Both the position numbers and the translations under genes were made by a program. This document shows, one piece after another, positions 36,054 through 44,377 of a stretch of 64,000 nt of DNA. The notes under the pieces are model-generated. The model saw only the letters and a list, made by a program, of their open reading frames with translations. It was not told where the DNA came from and made no database searches. Position 1 is the stretch's first letter; the number at the start of each line of letters is the position of its first letter. This DNA is from CBDFLD01 sp965249005 (GTDB lineage Bacteria > Acidobacteriota > UBA6911), in the NCBI GenBank assembly GCA_965249005.1, contig CBDFLD010000020.1, positions 248,001 to 312,000 on the forward strand, in the 5' to 3' direction.

Positions 36054-37646
36054 CTACCGTTCGTTCAGCTTCCGCACCGTCAGTCGTACTTCCTCGTCCG
36101 CCTCGAGCGACAAGCGATAAGCCCAAAGAGCAGGCCCTTTCACCCTTTGGAACTCTCCGGCGCCGCGTTGGATTTCATAAACGGTCCCGGCGTCCGCCGT
36201 GTACCATTCGGGGAACTGGTTGATGCGCGGGTAATCGAAGGGCATGTTCATGTAATCCCGATGGCGCGGCCGGTCGAATCGAAGCGTCCCGCGCCACGGC
36301 CAGTCGCAGTGCAGATAGATTCTCAGCGTCCCCGTTTCGTCCGCCACGGCGCCGAGCTGTAGATCGTCGCGCCAGGGGGCCAGGGTCAGACCCTGGCTCT
36401 TCCATAGTCCATACATCAGCGCCGTCCGGGCCGCGTTTCCATCACCGTGCCAGCCCCCGATGATGCCGTCGGCCCGCTGCAGTGTCAGCAAGAACTGCGC
36501 GGATGGTTCGAGCCAATCGAAGCCGTTCTTGGAGGGGATCCTGTTCAGCAAATTGAGGGCGCCCTCGATGGAATCCGCGAAACCATCGGCTCGTGAACGC
36601 TCCCATGGGTAGTAGTGATAAAACCGGAGGTTGTGTAAGGCCTTCTCCACCGCTACCCGAAACCGATCTACCCCGTCGATCTCGGCGACGGTCAGAAAGG
36701 CATTGTAGTTGTAGCCCCAGTTATCACTGATCTCTGGATCGATCACTTCGCCCGTCGCAGGGTTCACCACGTTGTAAAAAAAACCGTCCTCGTTTGCGCC
36801 CACTTCCAGCACCCGATCCAGGATCGCATGCAGGACAGGACGGTATTGCCGCGATCTCTCGGGATCCGTCTGCGAGGCGACCACATACGCCTCCGATAGT
36901 CCGGCGATGATCTCGCAGCCGTGATCATCCAATCTCAGGGAATCCTGCTTCAAAATGTCTTCGTGGAAAATGTAGTGGTCCGCGAGACGGAATACCATCG
37001 AGCGCAGGGTCTCGTCTCGCGTCATCCAGTAGAGACGGCTCAGGGTAGCCATGAGTTCCCCGTTGACCTCCGGGTTCCCGGAAGGAAGCTTCCCGGCCTT
37101 GGAATCGTGATGGCCGTGCTTCCAAACATCGCGCAGCATTTCCTGCATTCGGTCCAGCCACGGTCCCGGCCCCAACCATTCGGTGATCGGTGTCAAACCG
37201 TCCTTGGCATATTCGGAAGCTCCGAAAACCAAGTCCTCAGTCTTGTATTCGAGAGTCCGAAATGATTGGGTGGCGAACGAAAAATCATCTGGAAGTGAAT
37301 CCAGGCGGTTGGTGAGCGTTTGCTCCTGCTCGAGCATTCGCAGCGTGAGGCGCTTCAAGTGATCCGTGTCGGTGACAAACGCCGTCAGCAACATGAACGG
37401 GAAGTTGTCGGCCGCTGCGTCTTTCGCATTCCAATAAAAGGCCTGGGTCAAGTTCCTGGGAATGAGGCCGCTCTTGGGATCGATATGGTTCAGCCAGGCG
37501 TGCACGTAGCGCTTGCAATAGACAACGGCCTGCTGCGTCCGTTGAGCGTTTTCCTTGGCTGTCTCCCAATCCGCGGCGCGGTTGGCCTCAGCGAAGGTCA
37601 GCACTGTTCCGAGCATGAACCCGATCAGCAGTGGTATTCGCTTCAT
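36054..37646 (-). CDS. Exported protein of unknown function, alpha/alpha-barrel glycosidase-like
   Basis: A 530-residue protein with a signal peptide (PLLIGFMLGTVLTFAEA). It is helix-rich with regularly spaced Trp/Tyr segments: WLNHIDPKSGLIPRNLT, YWNAKDAAADNFPFMLLTAF, LSRLYWMTRDETLRSM, ISDNWGYNYNAFLTVAEIDG. This pattern is like six-hairpin (alpha/alpha)6 enzymes such as glycosidases, epimerases or lyases. A short beta-sheet-like C-terminal region follows. I do not recognise the family. It is downstream of the TRAP permease genes, 116 bases away. Confidence 0.6.
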   Translation of the reverse strand: MKRIPLLIGFMLGTVLTFAEANRAADWETAKENAQRTQQAVVYCKRYVHAWLNHIDPKSGLIPRNLTQAFYWNAKDAAADNFPFMLLTAFVTDTDHLKRLTLRMLEQEQTLTNRLDSLPDDFSFATQSFRTLEYKTEDLVFGASEYAKDGLTPITEWLGPGPWLDRMQEMLRDVWKHGHHDSKAGKLPSGNPEVNGELMATLSRLYWMTRDETLRSMVFRLADHYIFHEDILKQDSLRLDDHGCEIIAGLSEAYVVASQTDPERSRQYRPVLHAILDRVLEVGANEDGFFYNVVNPATGEVIDPEISDNWGYNYNAFLTVAEIDGVDRFRVAVEKALHNLRFYHYYPWERSRADGFADSIEGALNLLNRIPSKNGFDWLEPSAQFLLTLQRADGIIGGWHGDGNAARTALMYGLWKSQGLTLAPWRDDLQLGAVADETGTLRIYLHCDWPWRGTLRFDRPRHRDYMNMPFDYPRINQFPEWYTADAGTVYEIQRGAGEFQRVKGPALWAYRLSLEADEEVRLTVRKLNER

Positions 37647-37668
37647 GAGGTTTCCAGTAGGTTCGTTA

Positions 37669-37690
37669 CGCTCTCCGCTTTCCGCTTATG
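37669..37690. repeat. Short heptamer-period repeat
   Basis: Units ACGCTCT, CCGCTTT, CCGCTTA upstream of the gene at 37646. The rest of the 116-bp gap shows nothing. Confidence 0.5.
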
Positions 37691-37762
37691 ACTGTAGTGG
37701 CCAAAGCTTTGCTGTATGGTGCAGCAGTGTAGTCGATCCAGCTCAACAGCGGTAGTGATAAC

Positions 37763-39067
37763 TCAGTTGCAAAAACCGAGCCATCTCGGCAAGAAGAGGC
37801 TCAGCTCGGGTACGAAAGTGATCAGCAACAGCGAGGCGATCATGGCTATCAGCAACGGGATCAAAGGGCGTATGACACGCACGACAGCAATGTTGGCCAC
37901 GCCGCAACCGACGAACAAGACACTTCCGACTGGCGGTGTGCAGAGGCCGATGCAAAGATTCAAGACCATGATTATTCCGAAATGAGTCGGATCGATGCCG
38001 AGGTCCGTCACCACGGGGAGAAAGATGGGGGTAAAGATGAGGACGGCCGGGGTCATGTCCAGGAAAGTCCCCGCGTAGAGAAGTATCAAGTTGATCACGA
38101 GTAATATGACGATCTCATTGTCCGCGATGGCCGTGAGGGCGGCGGTCATTCCCTGCGGGATGTTCTCATAGGCCAGAACCCACGACATGGCCATGGAAGT
38201 GCCGATCAGCAGCATCACGATTCCCGTGGTCGCGCCCGTTTCCAGCAGCACGTCGGGAAGCTCCCTCCAGCGGACTTCTCGATAGACCAGGACCGAAAGT
38301 ACAAACGTATAGAGCACTGCCACCGCGGCGGCTTCCGTTGCCGTGAAAACGCCAGCCACGATCCCTCCCATCACGAGCACCAGCAGAAAGAGGCTTGGAA
38401 TCGATTCGAGGAAACGCCTGGCCGCTTCCCTGAAACCGACCCGGACACCGGCAGGATAGCCGCGCCGGCGAGAGATCCAGCCTGTTACCATCATCAGGGA
38501 CACGCCCACGATGATTCCCGGGATATAGCCGGCGAGAAACAGGGCGGCGACCGAGACCCCTCCGCTTGCCAGCGAGTAGACGATGAGGATGTTGCTGGGC
38601 GGTATTACCAGGCCCACGGTCGATGACGAGATATTCACGGCCGCGCTGAAATCCTCGTCGTATCCCTCCTTTTTCATCATCGGGACCATGAAGCTACCAA
38701 TTGCCGCCGTCGCCGCGACCGCCGAGCCCGAGATGGCCCCGAAAAGCATACACGCCATGATGTTGACGAAGGTCAAGCCTCCAGGGAGCGGGCCGACCAC
38801 GACTTTGGCGAATTCGATCAGGCGGCGCGCGATACCTCCTCGGTTCATCAGCTGTCCGGCCAGGATGAAAAACGGAATGGCCAGGAGGGTGAAGCTGTCC
38901 AGACCTGTTCCGATCCGGTGTGCCGCCGTGGCCATGGCAGGAAGGAAATCGATGCTCAGCAGGAGGGTCGCGATGGTGGAGATCCCGATGCAAATCGAAA
39001 TGGGCAGGCCCAGGATCAGGAGGACGGCAAAGACGAAGGTCAGGACAACAACGTTCAGAACTTCCAC
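37763..39067 (-). CDS. dctM: TRAP transporter large permease (DctM)
   Basis: A 434-residue membrane protein from a GTG that overlaps the last base of the dctQ stop. Typical DctM blocks: LGLPISICIGISTIATLL, FILAGQLMNRGGIARRLIEFA, MACMLFGAISGSAVAATAAIG, VNISSSTVGLVIPPSNILIVY, ILLYAGTFLDMTPAVLIFTP, NLCIGLCTPPVGSVLFVGC. About twelve helices. It moves an organic acid (or sugar acid) with Na+ or H+ when loaded by a periplasmic DctP protein; no dctP gene lies in the window. Confidence 0.95.
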   Translation of the reverse strand: MEVLNVVVLTFVFAVLLILGLPISICIGISTIATLLLSIDFLPAMATAAHRIGTGLDSFTLLAIPFFILAGQLMNRGGIARRLIEFAKVVVGPLPGGLTFVNIMACMLFGAISGSAVAATAAIGSFMVPMMKKEGYDEDFSAAVNISSSTVGLVIPPSNILIVYSLASGGVSVAALFLAGYIPGIIVGVSLMMVTGWISRRRGYPAGVRVGFREAARRFLESIPSLFLLVLVMGGIVAGVFTATEAAAVAVLYTFVLSVLVYREVRWRELPDVLLETGATTGIVMLLIGTSMAMSWVLAYENIPQGMTAALTAIADNEIVILLVINLILLYAGTFLDMTPAVLIFTPIFLPVVTDLGIDPTHFGIIMVLNLCIGLCTPPVGSVLFVGCGVANIAVVRVIRPLIPLLIAMIASLLLITFVPELSLFLPRWLGFCN

Positions 39068-39597
39068 TAGGATGCCTTCTCACTCTCGTGGCCTTGGCCC
39101 GGCGGACCCGCAGATGGACCCTCCGTCGACGGTTTCCGTATCTGTTCGAAAATGGCCAGTCCCGAATAAAAGGCAATCAGGATTCCGCTGAGCGGAAGGA
39201 CCCAATATACGTAGCCGATCTGAATCTGTAGCGCGGCCGAGGTTTGCCCCAGAGTCAACGTCATATGGACGAGCCGCAACCCTCCGACAACGAGAACCAG
39301 GACTCCGAAGAGGAGAATGGCGCTGTGGACGAACAGCTCGACCGCTCCGAGCAGGGGTTCGCGCAGCTTGGTCTTGAGAATATCGATGGCCAGGTGTGTC
39401 TTCTTGCTGACGCCGTAGCTGGCGCCCAGCAGGCCCAGCCAGATCAGGAGGAAGCGAGCCAGCTCCTCCGTGTATGAGCTGGGGTTGTTGAGGACATATC
39501 GGGTGAAGACCTGCCAGAGTACGTTGACGACCATCACGGCCATCAAGGTGATGATCAGGCATTCGAGCGCTTTGTCGACGAAAGAGCGAAATTTCAT
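39067..39597 (-). CDS. dctQ: TRAP transporter small permease (DctQ)
   Basis: A 176-residue protein with four hydrophobic helices. Family features are LECLIITLMAVMVVNVLWQV, TRYVLNNPSSYTEELARFLL, LGASYGVSKKTHLAIDIL and YVYWVLPLSGILIAFYSGLA. It overlaps dctM by one base (TAG/GTG), so the two form one unit. Confidence 0.95.
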   Translation of the reverse strand: MKFRSFVDKALECLIITLMAVMVVNVLWQVFTRYVLNNPSSYTEELARFLLIWLGLLGASYGVSKKTHLAIDILKTKLREPLLGAVELFVHSAILLFGVLVLVVGGLRLVHMTLTLGQTSAALQIQIGYVYWVLPLSGILIAFYSGLAIFEQIRKPSTEGPSAGPPGQGHESEKAS

Positions 39598-39650
39598 GAG
39601 CTATCAGCTTTCCAGCTATCAGCCGTCAGCTTTCAGCTGTCAGCTTTTTA
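39598..39650. repeat. Heptamer-period repeat upstream of dctQ
   Basis: Units AGCTATC, AGCTTTC, AGCTATC, AGCCGTC, AGCTTTC, AGCTGTC, AGCTTTT, with one 8-base step, between the CehA stop and the dctQ start. Confidence 0.75.
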
Positions 39651-39664
39651 CTACTGGGGGGGGT

Positions 39665-41305
39665 CTACTTCAAACCAGAGTAGAACTTTTGGGCTTGCTC
39701 GAGGCGCTCCAAGATACCAACCTTACGAGCATCGTCGGGCCATCCTTCGGCTTCTACCCGAACGTCCTCGATCAGGACGAGCTGGCGATCCGCAAGCTCC
39801 GGCGCCTTCGCTGGGTGACGAAACGGTTGATCGTCCACGACGAGGTAGACCGGACTCGAGTGAGCGACCGCGCCATTGTCGCAAACCGTGCTGGCCGTGA
39901 TCCACTGGCTGTGCGCGACGCGATGGTTCCACTTGCCGGAGATCGTAGAGCTCCTCCCCCCGGGCAGAAACTCACGAATCAGCCCGTCGGATCCCATCAG
40001 GCGAAGATAGCGGGGATTGCCGATCTTGGGATGGCTTCGTACCGCAACTTCGATCGCGACCTCATCTCCCTTGTTCAAATGAAGCTCCGACCCGGGCAGC
40101 TTGGAATCGACCGTGAAGCTCAGCGCCGGCCCGTTGGAAACAAATGTGTGGCCTGCCTTCAGGGCGCCGAACCAACGATCAAGATCGAGCTCCGGCCCGG
40201 TGTAGCAATAGGTTCGTACTTCACCGACGGTAGAGCCCCACGGCACGTCGCTTCCCGCGGCTGCGGTCAGTTTGAACCCGAGATTCAAGTAATCGTAGTA
40301 GTCGAGGGCGTTCAGATGGCGAAACTGCAGCAGCTCGACAAAATCGATCAAACCGGTGGTTGCCAGCCAGGGAAAGCCCCGCGTTATTCCGCCGCCGTTC
40401 CAAGAAAAATGCGCGAACCCCACGAGTCCGTCCTGCGCCCGGATGCCACGAAAGGCGGTGTCATAGAGATCGTACTGCTCGACGTCCCGCACCATGTTCC
40501 GGAGGTTCAGTCCGATGATGTGACCAAAATAGCTGCGCGGGTCCTCCTGTCCGCTTACCAACCAGTAGTCTCCGCGTTGCACACGATATTCTTTTCCAAA
40601 TCCGGCCTGATCGAATTCCACTCCGCTGTGATGGCCCATTGCCAGCACGTTGGTCACGTGCAGGTCTTCACCCATGCCGTAGTGCAAAAGGAACTCACGA
40701 AACTCATGACGGCTCGTCGGATGATGCACGTGCACATCGCCCGAATACCAGCCTTCCTTGGGAAGGTCGATCCATCGTTTCAGGTGAAAGATCTTTTCTA
40801 TGGAAGGCTTGTCTCCGCGGATTTCGATCTCCTCCTCGAGCGGAATGGTTTCGTTTCCGCGACTGACGCTGATCTGATAGCGGCCGGGTTCCAGACGAAT
40901 GGAGAAGTTGCCGGAGGTGAGGTAGGCAAAGGGCTGATCCCAGTAGGGAACCGAAAGCTGGGTTTCGTACACATAGCTTCGATCCCGGTTGTTTCCATAT
41001 CCCGCCATCTTTCTCACCGGCCCCACCCAATCGCGGCGCGGACTGAACGCAAACCCCTTGTAAAACTCCCGCGTCGTGCTTCCGGGCCCCGAGTAGACCC
41101 GCCCGTCGGGAGGGAGGCGCAGCTTGTTGTCCGGGAGGGAAACGAGCGCCACCATGGCGGGGGTTGTCTGGCCGGTTTGCGCATCGACCAGCTTGATCGA
41201 TACTTCAACGGGCTCCGGCTCGTTCCCAAAGAATGGGTGGGCCAGATAGAGCACAGAGATCGCTGCCGTGGCAAAGAAGAGGTTGGATCGTGTGGATCGA
41301 GCCAT
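39665..41305 (-). CDS. CehA/McbA-family metallohydrolase, exported
   Basis: A 546-residue protein from ATG 41305. A hydrophobic leader (NLFFATAAISVLYLAHPFFG) is followed by a beta-rich domain. The metal motif SGDVHVHHPTSRHEF lies near residue 187. YRVQRGDYWLVSGQEDPRS, GVEFDQAGFGKE, LTAAAGSDVPWGSTVGEVR and TFVSNGPALSFTVD are shared with the protein at 55373, so these two are closest relatives. Upstream an alkaline-phosphatase-fold gene ends 21 bases away; downstream are the TRAP genes. Confidence 0.84.
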   Translation of the reverse strand: MARSTRSNLFFATAAISVLYLAHPFFGNEPEPVEVSIKLVDAQTGQTTPAMVALVSLPDNKLRLPPDGRVYSGPGSTTREFYKGFAFSPRRDWVGPVRKMAGYGNNRDRSYVYETQLSVPYWDQPFAYLTSGNFSIRLEPGRYQISVSRGNETIPLEEEIEIRGDKPSIEKIFHLKRWIDLPKEGWYSGDVHVHHPTSRHEFREFLLHYGMGEDLHVTNVLAMGHHSGVEFDQAGFGKEYRVQRGDYWLVSGQEDPRSYFGHIIGLNLRNMVRDVEQYDLYDTAFRGIRAQDGLVGFAHFSWNGGGITRGFPWLATTGLIDFVELLQFRHLNALDYYDYLNLGFKLTAAAGSDVPWGSTVGEVRTYCYTGPELDLDRWFGALKAGHTFVSNGPALSFTVDSKLPGSELHLNKGDEVAIEVAVRSHPKIGNPRYLRLMGSDGLIREFLPGGRSSTISGKWNHRVAHSQWITASTVCDNGAVAHSSPVYLVVDDQPFRHPAKAPELADRQLVLIEDVRVEAEGWPDDARKVGILERLEQAQKFYSGLK

Positions 41306-41325
41306 AGGCGGAACGAGAGCTCCAG

Positions 41326-42507
41326 TCACCGAACCCCGAGCTCTTTTGCAAACTCCGTGAGTTGTCGGTAGATCTTCGAGTTGTGTTCGTAAACTTCGCG
41401 CGCCGTCTGAAAGTCGCTCCATTCGCCAAAGCGGCGGAGCCCATAATAAGTATTGTCCAGGACTTCGACGTGACCTCTGACCGGCGGGTGCTTCGTGGCC
41501 GCGACCTGAAGTCTGGGAAGGAGGTCGTCGTATCGGTAAATCAGATCGTTGATCTCCCGTATCGTGATATCTCGCTTTTTGGTGGGTGGAGGATGAATCA
41601 GCGCTTCAGACAGAATCACTCCTTGCGAGGTGGCAGGGGCCGCGACCCCGGCCAGATGACATAGTGTCGGTACGATATCGATGCTGTCGGCATAATCGAA
41701 AGTGGCGCCCTTTTTGACCCCCGGGCCAAGGATGATCAAGGGCATCTCGGCCGCCTCCGGATCCCAATAGGGGTGACGTCCCACGTGAGAGATGCCATGA
41801 TCCGCCGTCAGAAAAATCACCGTCTTGTCCCACACGCCCGACTGCCTCAAAAACTCGACGAAGGACCTGACGTGCCGATCGGCGGTGACGGCCGTCCGGC
41901 GAAAGGGAGATCCTTTGACCCAAATATCATCCGCCCAAGCCGGATCTCCATCTGAGTTGTAACTGGCCCGTGCGGCCCGTCCGAGGTCCTGCATGTGAAT
42001 CCGCATGTAGGCCGGCTTGCCACGCTTGAAGAACTCGCGCGCCCAGAAAAGCGCATCCTCGTCCGTTCCGGCCGCAGTGTCGTCCACGTAGGAGTAGGTG
42101 AAGCCGTCGTTGAGGGAGAAATAGCCGCTGTTGGTGGAATGGGCAGTCGGCCGCTTCGCCTCTTGAAATACCTGATGCACATATTCCGTCTGATCGTCGA
42201 TGAAGAGAGTTCCTGCGAGAAGAACCGGATTCGGCAGCGATGCGTTGTGAAGTTCCATCCAGCGCCCCTGATTCGGATGATACGGGGCGATCCCTTCCAC
42301 GTGCTTGTAATAGGCTCCTTCAGCGGCCAGGGCGCGGATATGCGGGAGCTCGATTTCCTCGAGCGTTTTCACCGAGAGTCCGTCGACGATCCAGATGATC
42401 GAGTGCTCGATCTCGCCCGCCAATCCCATCCGTGCAATTTCACCGGCACCCGCTATCCATGTAAGACACACTGGGATGACAAACAATCGGGAAGGAAGAA
42501 AATGCAT
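41326..42507 (-). CDS. Alkaline-phosphatase-superfamily hydrolase (phosphodiesterase/sulfatase-like)
   Basis: A 393-residue exported protein with signal MHFLPSRLFVIPVCLTWIAG. The fold is shown by the N-terminal metal motif SIIWIVDGLSVKTLEEI, IRALAAEGAYYKHVEG, the TADHG motif in VIFLTADHGISHVGRHPYWD, LIILGPGVKKG and the metal-binding DSIDIVPTLCHLAGV. There is no CXPXR sulfatase cysteine. The nucleophile region (WIVDGLS then PNPVLLAGTLF) has Thr or Ser candidates. Likely a phosphodiesterase or phosphatase of the nucleotide-pyrophosphatase branch. Confidence 0.82.
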   Translation of the reverse strand: MHFLPSRLFVIPVCLTWIAGAGEIARMGLAGEIEHSIIWIVDGLSVKTLEEIELPHIRALAAEGAYYKHVEGIAPYHPNQGRWMELHNASLPNPVLLAGTLFIDDQTEYVHQVFQEAKRPTAHSTNSGYFSLNDGFTYSYVDDTAAGTDEDALFWAREFFKRGKPAYMRIHMQDLGRAARASYNSDGDPAWADDIWVKGSPFRRTAVTADRHVRSFVEFLRQSGVWDKTVIFLTADHGISHVGRHPYWDPEAAEMPLIILGPGVKKGATFDYADSIDIVPTLCHLAGVAAPATSQGVILSEALIHPPPTKKRDITIREINDLIYRYDDLLPRLQVAATKHPPVRGHVEVLDNTYYGLRRFGEWSDFQTAREVYEHNSKIYRQLTEFAKELGVR

Positions 42508-42701
42508 ATCAAAACCTCGGTTGCGAGTCGACGACGGCAGAAAAAGGAGAAATCTCCGGTAGCTTTCTATCCCAGGAAAGACGCCTCCGCTTCCATCGTC
42601 GTCGTATCCGAGGCATTATAGCTGCTCGGAGTTTCAAAACCAGATATTCTGTTGCGGGCTATCGATGCGGAAGCAGGACCTGGACTGAGAAGAAAACAAA
42701 G

Positions 42702-44375
42702 ATGAACCTTCAGGCAACCGACAAGCTCTTCCACTACAAAAACGGATGGAGATCTCTGTGTCGCGCGGCAGCACGGGACGGACTCGCAGTGGTTGTGTTG
42801 ACGGTAGGGAATGTGGCTGCGGAGCCTCCAGCTGGCAAGGGACAGGAAGGATTCGGGACCTTGACATTGTCCATCCGGGATGCGGCCACCGGCCGGACTC
42901 TGCCAGCTCGAATTCGGGTACGCGATTCAGGAGGAATCGACCACCTGCCCGCAGAGGCCGTTGTCGTTCCCATTGCTGAGGATCGCTGGTTTTGCAGTGA
43001 TGGAAGCACAACGGTGGAAGTACCCGCCGGACCGCTGGAGATCCGGGTCGAGCGGGGGAAGGAGTATCGGCCGGTCAAACAGCGAATACGAATGTCGGAA
43101 GAAAGGCAGCAAGAAAGCATTGAGCTTCATCGCTGGATCGATATGGGGGAAAGAGGATACCGCAGCGGAGACAACCATGTGCACCTCGGTGGAGAGAGCC
43201 TTGCCGCTGTACTGGCCGCGGAAGACCTCGACTTCGGTTCCTCGTTGCTCTGGTGGAATGGCCCGCGATGGGGCGCCGATCGCGCCGAGGGCACGCTGTC
43301 CTTTGGTGGGGAATCGGTGGTTTCCTCTCTGATGGATGCGGAGGTCGAAAGGGCGTGGGGGGCAGTCTATCTTGTTGGTCTGGCCAAGCCGATCACTCTG
43401 GAGCCCGCAGAAGGACGATTCAATTTGCCGTTTCTGGTGCAGGCTCAGCGGAGCGGTGGCTTGGTCTGCTATCAGGGCGGGTGGTCTCCGGAAGTCCTGG
43501 TAGATTTGTTGCTGGGGTCCGTGGACATGGTCAACATTTGTAGCAATCTGTTCCACCGCCACAAGTACTTGCCACGGATCATCTATTCCAACCTGCTGGA
43601 GGTCCCGGGATTTCCAACATACGAAAACGATCCGCACGAGATGATGCGGCTGAGTACGGAGAGTTATTACCGGCTGCTGAACTGTGGTTTCAAGCTGGCC
43701 GCCGGAGCAGGTTCCGCCGCAGGGGTCAAGTCGACTCCCGTCGGTTTCAATCGTGCATACGTTCGAGTGGAGCGCGACGGCTCACTCGACGATTTTTGGC
43801 GTGCCTGGAAACGTGGCGAAAACTTCGTCACCAACGGTCCGATGTTGTTTCTCACCGTCAATGAGGAGCACCGTCCCGGAGAGACTCTGGATCTGCAAGC
43901 CCCAGGAGGAACCGTGACCGTGTCGGCCGAAGCGATCTCCGAACAACCTCTGACGGCGCTGGAGATCATCGTTAACGGAAAAGTGGTCGGCCGGAAGAGT
44001 CCGGAGGGTCAAGGAGAAACTCGGTCGGCAGAGATCTCGTTTCAGGTCGATGTCCGGGAAGGAAGCTGGATCGCGGCGCGCTGCGTGGAGCGGGACATGT
44101 TGTTGAGTGATGACGAGCTTGCGCCCTACGTCCGAACACGAGGCCGCTATAGCGAGGCGCCGACGCGTCTTCGTTTTGCCCACACGAGCCCCGTCTACGT
44201 GACGGTGCAGGGCCAGGGCGCCCGGGTCGAACACTCGCTGGTGCAAGCAGCCAGGATGCTCGATGCTTTTGAGCTCTTTGTCAGGAAGCATGCAGATGAG
44301 GATCACCAGGCGGAGGCGCGAGATGCGCTGGCCCGCGCCCGTGCCAAGCTGATCGGGATGATGCAACGGCGGTAG
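42702..44375 (+). CDS. CehA/McbA-family metallohydrolase, exported
   Basis: A 557-residue protein. A hydrophobic stretch (LAVVVLTVGNVAA) near residues 27-40 may be a signal peptide although the N-terminus is long. Beta-rich domain, then SGDNHVHLGGESLAAVLAAE near residue 154, RLLNCGFKLAAGAGSAAGVK, and GENFVTNGPMLFLTVNEEHR. The segment after the metal motif diverges from the other copies. It is two bases upstream of a sulfatase gene on the same strand, so the pair is translationally linked. Confidence 0.82.
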   Translation: MNLQATDKLFHYKNGWRSLCRAAARDGLAVVVLTVGNVAAEPPAGKGQEGFGTLTLSIRDAATGRTLPARIRVRDSGGIDHLPAEAVVVPIAEDRWFCSDGSTTVEVPAGPLEIRVERGKEYRPVKQRIRMSEERQQESIELHRWIDMGERGYRSGDNHVHLGGESLAAVLAAEDLDFGSSLLWWNGPRWGADRAEGTLSFGGESVVSSLMDAEVERAWGAVYLVGLAKPITLEPAEGRFNLPFLVQAQRSGGLVCYQGGWSPEVLVDLLLGSVDMVNICSNLFHRHKYLPRIIYSNLLEVPGFPTYENDPHEMMRLSTESYYRLLNCGFKLAAGAGSAAGVKSTPVGFNRAYVRVERDGSLDDFWRAWKRGENFVTNGPMLFLTVNEEHRPGETLDLQAPGGTVTVSAEAISEQPLTALEIIVNGKVVGRKSPEGQGETRSAEISFQVDVREGSWIAARCVERDMLLSDDELAPYVRTRGRYSEAPTRLRFAHTSPVYVTVQGQGARVEHSLVQAARMLDAFELFVRKHADEDHQAEARDALARARAKLIGMMQRR

Positions 44376-44377
44376 GG

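Noticed and set aside
39470..41371. A 633-codon plus-strand open frame overlapping dctQ and a CehA gene
   Set aside because: Runs antisense to two genes with unmistakable family motifs; composition is that of a shadow frame.
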